This document shows, in pieces, positions 59,341 to 64,000 of a stretch of 64,000 nt of DNA; position 1 is the first letter of the stretch, and each line of letters begins with the position of its first letter. Location of the stretch: IMG/VR virus record IMGVR_UViG_3300025727_000782, positions 1-64,000 of that record. One strand, written 5' to 3'. A program made the position numbers and the translations under genes. The notes beneath the pieces are model-generated. The model saw nothing but the letters and a program-made list of their open reading frames with translations, made no database searches and was not told the origin of the DNA. The stretch is from a virus.

Positions 59341-60579
59341 ATGTTAAATAGAGACTTGTATTTTTTGAGAGACACACACTCCTCCTCAGTTGCTTCAGCT
59401 CTCAATAATCATAGAGACAATATGTATTCACCATCAATTCATGCTGGTGAGTTTTCAACATCTTCGCCAAACCGACAATTATACTTTGGAAATATGTTTG
59501 GACATTTAAATGGGTATGGTAAAAATAGTATTGTGAATGTTAAACATTATGATTTGTTACCAAAGGATTCTTTAAAAGTATATTTGTTTTTTTGTTACTT
59601 TCCGGAAGAATATACAATAAAGATAACACCAGGTTATTTAGATAAGTTAAAAAATGATCCTAATGCTTATTTTATGGTGTTTAATTTTTATGAGTGGATT
59701 CTTGAAGAAAAACTATTAATTAAATCATTGGACTCACAGGGTATCCCAAAAGAGAAAGTAATAGTGGCCAGTTCTTCAACGGGTAGATTAACTAACTCAT
59801 TCAAAGAAGTTAATATAGCAAATTGGTGGCAAAGTTGGTATAGGACACAAATTATGCATGGTGGATCTTCATTAATTGAGGAACACCAACATTCAATAGA
59901 TGATAAAAAGTTTAAATCACTTTGTTTTATGAAACATGCAAGATGGGATAGATTTATTTTAGCCTATTATTTAAATAAATTCAATATGTTATACGATAAG
60001 GAAAATTTGATTTCTTTACATTTTAATAAACAGAATTGGTTTCATTCTGAGTTAGAAAAAATGGATGATTCTTTAGGTGCACCTTATGCTGGAATTCCGA
60101 GAGATTTTAAAGATACCGTAAAAACATTTAAAGATAGAGAGTTAGATACTTTAAATAGAATTGATATACAATTACAACCGGTAGATGATTTCTATTTAAA
60201 TAGTTGTTATTCTATCGTGAGTGAAACAACAATGTTACAACAACCATTTATAACCGAGAAAACATTTAAACCTATAGTCCACAGTCATCCATTTATTTTA
60301 ATAGCTGGTAAAGGTGCAATTAAACAATTAAAAAAAATAGGATTTAAATTCTATGATGAATTGGCTGGTAAGGGATATGCAACAAGTGAAAAACAAGTAC
60401 AGAATATTATAAAAGAACTTTCAGAAAAATCACTTGACGACTTAAAAGAAATACTGCCAAGTCTTAAAAATAAAGTAAAACATAATTTTAATATATTTAT
60501 GTATACGGAGGTTATTTGGGATGACTGGGTAGGAGAACTATATGAAGTCATCACATCAAAGAGAAACAGTAATGAATAA
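59341..60579 (+). CDS. putative glycosyltransferase-like protein
   Basis: 412 residues. The C-terminal half has CYSIVSETTMLQQPFITEKTFKPIVHSHPFILIAGKGAI. The E-K-T-F-K-P-I-x(4)-P-F pattern is like the donor-binding end of GT10/GT-B-type enzymes, where a helix after a loop contacts the nucleotide sugar. The N-terminal half is unfamiliar (LYFLRDTHSSSVASALNN). The start has no good ribosome site and may depend on a 15-codon relay frame at 59304-59351. Two radical-SAM genes flank it. Confidence 0.55.
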   Translation: MLNRDLYFLRDTHSSSVASALNNHRDNMYSPSIHAGEFSTSSPNRQLYFGNMFGHLNGYGKNSIVNVKHYDLLPKDSLKVYLFFCYFPEEYTIKITPGYLDKLKNDPNAYFMVFNFYEWILEEKLLIKSLDSQGIPKEKVIVASSSTGRLTNSFKEVNIANWWQSWYRTQIMHGGSSLIEEHQHSIDDKKFKSLCFMKHARWDRFILAYYLNKFNMLYDKENLISLHFNKQNWFHSELEKMDDSLGAPYAGIPRDFKDTVKTFKDRELDTLNRIDIQLQPVDDFYLNSCYSIVSETTMLQQPFITEKTFKPIVHSHPFILIAGKGAIKQLKKIGFKFYDELAGKGYATSEKQVQNIIKELSEKSLDDLKEILPSLKNKVKHNFNIFMYTEVIWDDWVGELYEVITSKRNSNE

Positions 60580-62053
60580 AAAGAAAAAACACACTTTAAA
60601 ATCCTTAAAAAAGGATAAGGTAATATGTCCTTTTTTGTGGACACACTCTTATGTCGAACCAAATGGAAATGTCTTTCCTTGTTGTACATCTAAGAATACA
60701 GAAGCTTTTACACGACCAAGTAAGTATGGTAATGTTAAGGATAGTACTTTGGATGAGATAATGAGGGGCCAAGAGATGAGTAAACTCAGAAAGAAAATGT
60801 TAAATGGTGAGTTTGACTCTAATTGTTCTAATTGTTATAAAACTGAAAAAAATGGTGGTTATAGTTTTAGAACATTTGGGCAAGATGAGTTTCTTGATCA
60901 AGATATAGTTGACTATGTTAATGCTACAAATCCTGAAAACGGTGAAATAGAAGATTACACTTTTAAATATATTGATATTAGGTTTAGTAATGTTTGTAAT
61001 TTTAGATGTAAATATTGTAGTCCGAGATTTAGTTCTACTTGGTATAACTTTATGAAAGATGAGTCGGAAAAACACCCTGTTGTTAGGGCATATGTAAAAA
61101 ATAATCCAATGGAGATTGATTTATTTAAAGTTCAAGATGTTACAAAGGAAAATTTAATTACACAATTAACACCGCACTTGGATACAACACAACAAGTTTA
61201 TTTTGGTGGAGGTGAGCCATTGATTACTGAAGAGCATTATGAACTATTAGATGTAATGATGTCTAAAGATTTGTATGATATACACTTGAGGTATAATACT
61301 AATTTGAGTAATTTTAAATATAAAAAGAAACATATATTTGATTATTGGGAAAATTTTCAATATTTAACTATTGGATGCAGTTTAGATCATTTCGGTAAGA
61401 AGGCTGAATTTATGAGAACTAAAACTGATTGGAAAGTTGAGGAAGAAAATTTAAGAGAGTTAATTAAATTTAGAAGCAACCACTATGAAATTTGGGGCCC
61501 ACATGAAGAATTGGGAGACTCACAAAGAGAACATACAAAGAAGTGGGGAAAAAGTGGATGGGTAATCATATCAATTGATACTGTAATTACTATTTTTAAT
61601 GTAGGTTCAATTACTGATTTCTGGGACTATCTACTTGATGAAAAATTATTAGATGATCAGATGACAGTTACTATAAATGTAACTTACACACCTGAATACT
61701 TTACGGTTAGGGCATTACCAAAACACTTGAAAGACGAATTTAGTAAAAAGATGTATGATTGGTGGGAGAATGTTGATGAACGACATCCTAAACTTAAAAC
61801 TATGAAAGATGTAGCGGGAAATTTAATAAAGGGAGAATTTAAACAATACATTGATACCATTCATAACATAATGCATTCAGAGGATATTTGGGATGAAGAT
61901 CTATTTTTCTGGAAAATAAAATTTTTAGACCCTGATATGACATTTAAGAAAATACTACCTGAATTAAGTGATTGTGTTGATATGGATGCTTTAGCAGATA
62001 AAGTTTCCGATGAGGCATTTATGATAGCATCCCCCACAACTCTTTTAAAATAA
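60542..62053 (+). CDS. radical-SAM protein with N-terminal Cys-rich domain (2)
   Basis: 503 residues. ATG 60542 has AGGAG six bases upstream and overlaps the previous gene. The radical-SAM motif is IRFSNVCNFRCKYCSPRFSS (C152, C156, C159), with VYFGGGEPLITEEHYELLDVM as GGE motif. The N-terminal module has CPFLWTHSYVEPNGNVFPCC and NCSNCYKTEKNGGYSFR, a cluster-binding twitch-like domain before the core. Same type as the two genes that follow. Confidence 0.85.
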   Translation: MKSSHQRETVMNKKKKHTLKSLKKDKVICPFLWTHSYVEPNGNVFPCCTSKNTEAFTRPSKYGNVKDSTLDEIMRGQEMSKLRKKMLNGEFDSNCSNCYKTEKNGGYSFRTFGQDEFLDQDIVDYVNATNPENGEIEDYTFKYIDIRFSNVCNFRCKYCSPRFSSTWYNFMKDESEKHPVVRAYVKNNPMEIDLFKVQDVTKENLITQLTPHLDTTQQVYFGGGEPLITEEHYELLDVMMSKDLYDIHLRYNTNLSNFKYKKKHIFDYWENFQYLTIGCSLDHFGKKAEFMRTKTDWKVEEENLRELIKFRSNHYEIWGPHEELGDSQREHTKKWGKSGWVIISIDTVITIFNVGSITDFWDYLLDEKLLDDQMTVTINVTYTPEYFTVRALPKHLKDEFSKKMYDWWENVDERHPKLKTMKDVAGNLIKGEFKQYIDTIHNIMHSEDIWDEDLFFWKIKFLDPDMTFKKILPELSDCVDMDALADKVSDEAFMIASPTTLLK

Positions 62054-62095
62054 GATGTATATACAGACTCTGACGAATGATGATAAAACAATTTA

Positions 62096-63307
62096 ATGTC
62101 TAAAGAAAAAAAAAATAAAAGTTTTTGTATGGCTCCGTGGGTTCATATGAGTATATGGCAAACTGGTGATGCCTATCCTTGTTGTATTTATGATTGGGAA
62201 ACACCAATTGGAAATGTTAATGATGAGGGATTCAGGGGAGTATGGAATAATGATTCTATGAAAGAACTTAGATTAAAAATGTTAAATGGTGACGTTGTGG
62301 ATTCGTGTAAGACTTGTGATTTATATGATGAACAGGGAATATATTCATATAGACATAAAATGAATACAGAGTATAAACACCATCAGGGAGTAGTTGATAG
62401 TACAGAGAAAGATGGTTACGTTGAACAATTTAATTTAGCATATTTTGATGTTCGTTTTTCTAATTTGTGTAATATGAAGTGTAGAACTTGTGGTAGTCAT
62501 TTTTCAAGTAAATGGGGGGAAGATGATTATAATGGAAAACCTATAGTGATTGAAATTGATTATCCAAATATGTGGAAAGAGATTGAAGAGGTTATACCAA
62601 CAATAGAAGAGATTTATTTTACTGGAGGTGAGAGTTTATTTATGCCACACCACTATAAATTGTTAGATATGTTAATTGAAAGAGATAAGAAACCATTGAT
62701 AAAATATAATAGTAACGCAAGTAGACTTGGAATAGGGGATAAACATATTAAAAACTATTGGCCACACTTTGAGGAAATAATTTATGGAGTTAGTTTTGAT
62801 CAAGTTGGGGATAAAGCAAGTTATACTCGACACGGAACTAAGTGGGATAAGATTGTTGAAAATTTATTTTGGATAAGGGATAATAATAAAAATGTTGTTA
62901 TTGAACCAAGTCCTACTATTAGTATTTTTAACATTCTTGATTTAGATAAGATTGTAGAATTTTTATTTGAGAATGATTTAAGTACTAATTTTAGAATAAA
63001 CTTATCTAATTTATTAGTAACTCCTGAATATTTTTCAATAACATTATTACCAAAAGAATTAAAAGTAAAGGCTGAAAAAAATATAAATAAGTTGAAAAAG
63101 TATATAATAAAGAAAGTTGAACACATTGGACAGCGACAACATATTATTGAAAATTTAGATAAGGTTATAAGATTTATGTATGGAAAGGATACTTCAGATT
63201 TGATACCACGAACATTAAATGAAATAAAACTTATTGATATAAAAAGAAAGGAAAACTTTTTTGAAGTATTTCCTGAATATGAGATTTTAAAAGAATATGA
63301 AAAGTAA
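62096..63307 (+). CDS. radical-SAM protein with N-terminal Cys-rich domain (3)
   Basis: 403 residues. N-terminal FCMAPWVHMSIWQTGDAYPCC, then GNVNDEGFRGVWNNDSMKEL and SCKTCDLYDEQGIYSYR, are the twitch-like module. The core begins DVRFSNLCNMKCRTCGSHFSS (C125, C129, C132), followed by EIYFTGGESLFMPHHYKLLDML. The S in GGES replaces the usual GGEP. It overlaps the next radical-SAM gene by 11 bases. Confidence 0.85.
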   Translation: MSKEKKNKSFCMAPWVHMSIWQTGDAYPCCIYDWETPIGNVNDEGFRGVWNNDSMKELRLKMLNGDVVDSCKTCDLYDEQGIYSYRHKMNTEYKHHQGVVDSTEKDGYVEQFNLAYFDVRFSNLCNMKCRTCGSHFSSKWGEDDYNGKPIVIEIDYPNMWKEIEEVIPTIEEIYFTGGESLFMPHHYKLLDMLIERDKKPLIKYNSNASRLGIGDKHIKNYWPHFEEIIYGVSFDQVGDKASYTRHGTKWDKIVENLFWIRDNNKNVVIEPSPTISIFNILDLDKIVEFLFENDLSTNFRINLSNLLVTPEYFSITLLPKELKVKAEKNINKLKKYIIKKVEHIGQRQHIIENLDKVIRFMYGKDTSDLIPRTLNEIKLIDIKRKENFFEVFPEYEILKEYEK

Positions 63308-64000
63308 AGAAGAGTTATTTAAAACTAAAACATTTTGTATGATGCCTTGGGTACACATGCATGTTTGGCCTGCAGGAAAAACATTTCCTTGTTGTATGGC
63401 AGACCCAAATTGTGATATCGGAAATACTAATGAGAAAAGTTTGTTAGAACTTTGGAATAGTGGTAGAATGAAATTTATCAGAAAGTCTATGTTGAATGAT
63501 AGGCAAATTCCAGATTGTAGACGATGTTATGAATTGGAAGAAAGTGGAATGAGAACATTGAGAAATTCTTCTTTGGAAAATTTTGGACACCACTTTGACA
63601 AGGTTTTAGGTACACACGATGATGGGACAGTTGATGAGTTGAATATGGCTTATCTTGATATAAGATTTAGTAACTTGTGTAATATGAGTTGTAGAACTTG
63701 CGGCCCACAATTTAGTACAGGTTGGTATGATGATCATAAAAAAATTCACGGAGATCCTGGACATCCTAAAGTTTTACAAGTTAGTAAAAATATGAAAACT
63801 TGGTTCGAAAAATTAAAAGATGTGTTGGATACGGTAGAAGAAGTTTATTTTGCTGGGGGAGAACCTTTGATTACTGAAGAACATTATAAAATTTTGGATT
63901 ATTGGATTGAAACTAATAAGAAAGATGTTAGAATCGGATACACAACAAATTTTTCTTTAATGAATTATAAGAAGAAGTCGATATATGATTATTGGAATTC
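63297..64000 (+). CDS. radical-SAM protein with N-terminal Cys-rich domain (4), cut by window end
   Basis: Starts at ATG 63297 and is still open at 64000 (about 234 residues seen). N-terminal FCMMPWVHMHVWPAGKTFPCC, then DCRRCYELEESGMRTLR, precedes the core DIRFSNLCNMSCRTCGPQFS (C128, C132, C135) and VYFAGGEPLITEEHYKILDYW. It is closest in layout to the two genes upstream, which suggests tandem duplication. Confidence 0.85.
   Translation, partial: MKSKEELFKTKTFCMMPWVHMHVWPAGKTFPCCMADPNCDIGNTNEKSLLELWNSGRMKFIRKSMLNDRQIPDCRRCYELEESGMRTLRNSSLENFGHHFDKVLGTHDDGTVDELNMAYLDIRFSNLCNMSCRTCGPQFSTGWYDDHKKIHGDPGHPKVLQVSKNMKTWFEKLKDVLDTVEEVYFAGGEPLITEEHYKILDYWIETNKKDVRIGYTTNFSLMNYKKKSIYDYWN

Noticed and set aside
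1-64000. CRISPR array, ordinary tRNA genes, insertion sequence or integrase gene
   Set aside because: No regularly spaced direct repeats, no cloverleaf apart from the tmRNA acceptor domain, and no transposase or tyrosine recombinase-like protein were seen in any frame. Absence is by reading, not by a program.

Overview
This AT-rich window is a stretch of a T4-like myovirus genome, probably from a marine or other aquatic source. The evidence is a T4-type set of genes: a gp55-like late sigma factor, a gp31/GroES-like co-chaperonin, baseplate genes resembling gp5, gp25 and gp6, a Toprim primase, and recombination nuclease genes resembling gp47 and gp46 that are fused here. Almost every gene is on the + strand, packed with start/stop overlaps. 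Only two small genes (11050-11271 and 35407-35595) are on the minus strand. The host cannot be named. Exported-protein signals ending in SQ and the attC-like cassette sites suggest a Bacteroidota- or Marinimicrobiota-type host, but this is inference.

Layout. 1-1624: small phage proteins and the GroES-like gene. 1612-4626: an insert of three DNA methyltransferase genes separated by long, imperfect, polarised hairpins that look like integron attC sites; no integrase is visible. 4605-7007: small membrane and accessory proteins, a phage-encoded tmRNA (5757-6164) and a membrane-anchored 3D/double-psi-barrel protein. 7016-10995: another DNA methylase, an HD hydrolase and the late sigma factor, closed by a terminator. 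11050-11271: a small membrane gene on the other strand. 11406-25787: the baseplate/tail operon, including a 1595-residue protein with an internal Hint (hedgehog/intein) domain and a LamG-like domain. 25802-30994: an unusual cell-envelope module with an MscS-like beta domain, a secreted barrel-like protein, a 7-Cys micropeptide, an MshEN-like membrane protein, an exported thioredoxin-like protein, a lipoprotein and a TolA-like coiled-coil protein. 31030-35430: a nuclease-like protein, primase and the Mre11-Rad50 fusion. 35407-35595: a ribbon-helix-helix regulator on the minus strand. 35692-50303: giant tail fibres, a glycosyltransferase and a second Hint protein. 50379-64000: glycosyltransferases, three of them GT7-like domains fused to LamG-like lectin domains, methyl- and SGNH-type enzymes, and four radical-SAM proteins whose Cys-rich auxiliary domain lies N-terminal of the core.

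How it fits together. A short motif, TATTTATTA, recurs 25-52 bases upstream of the structural and envelope operons. It is the likely late promoter read by the gp55-like factor. The methyltransferases would protect phage DNA from restriction. The sugar and radical-SAM enzymes next to the fibres may build or modify a glycan or a protein on the virion or host surface. The best candidates for undescribed biology are the methyltransferase cassette array, the GT7-LamG/radical-SAM cluster, and the envelope module with its micropeptide.
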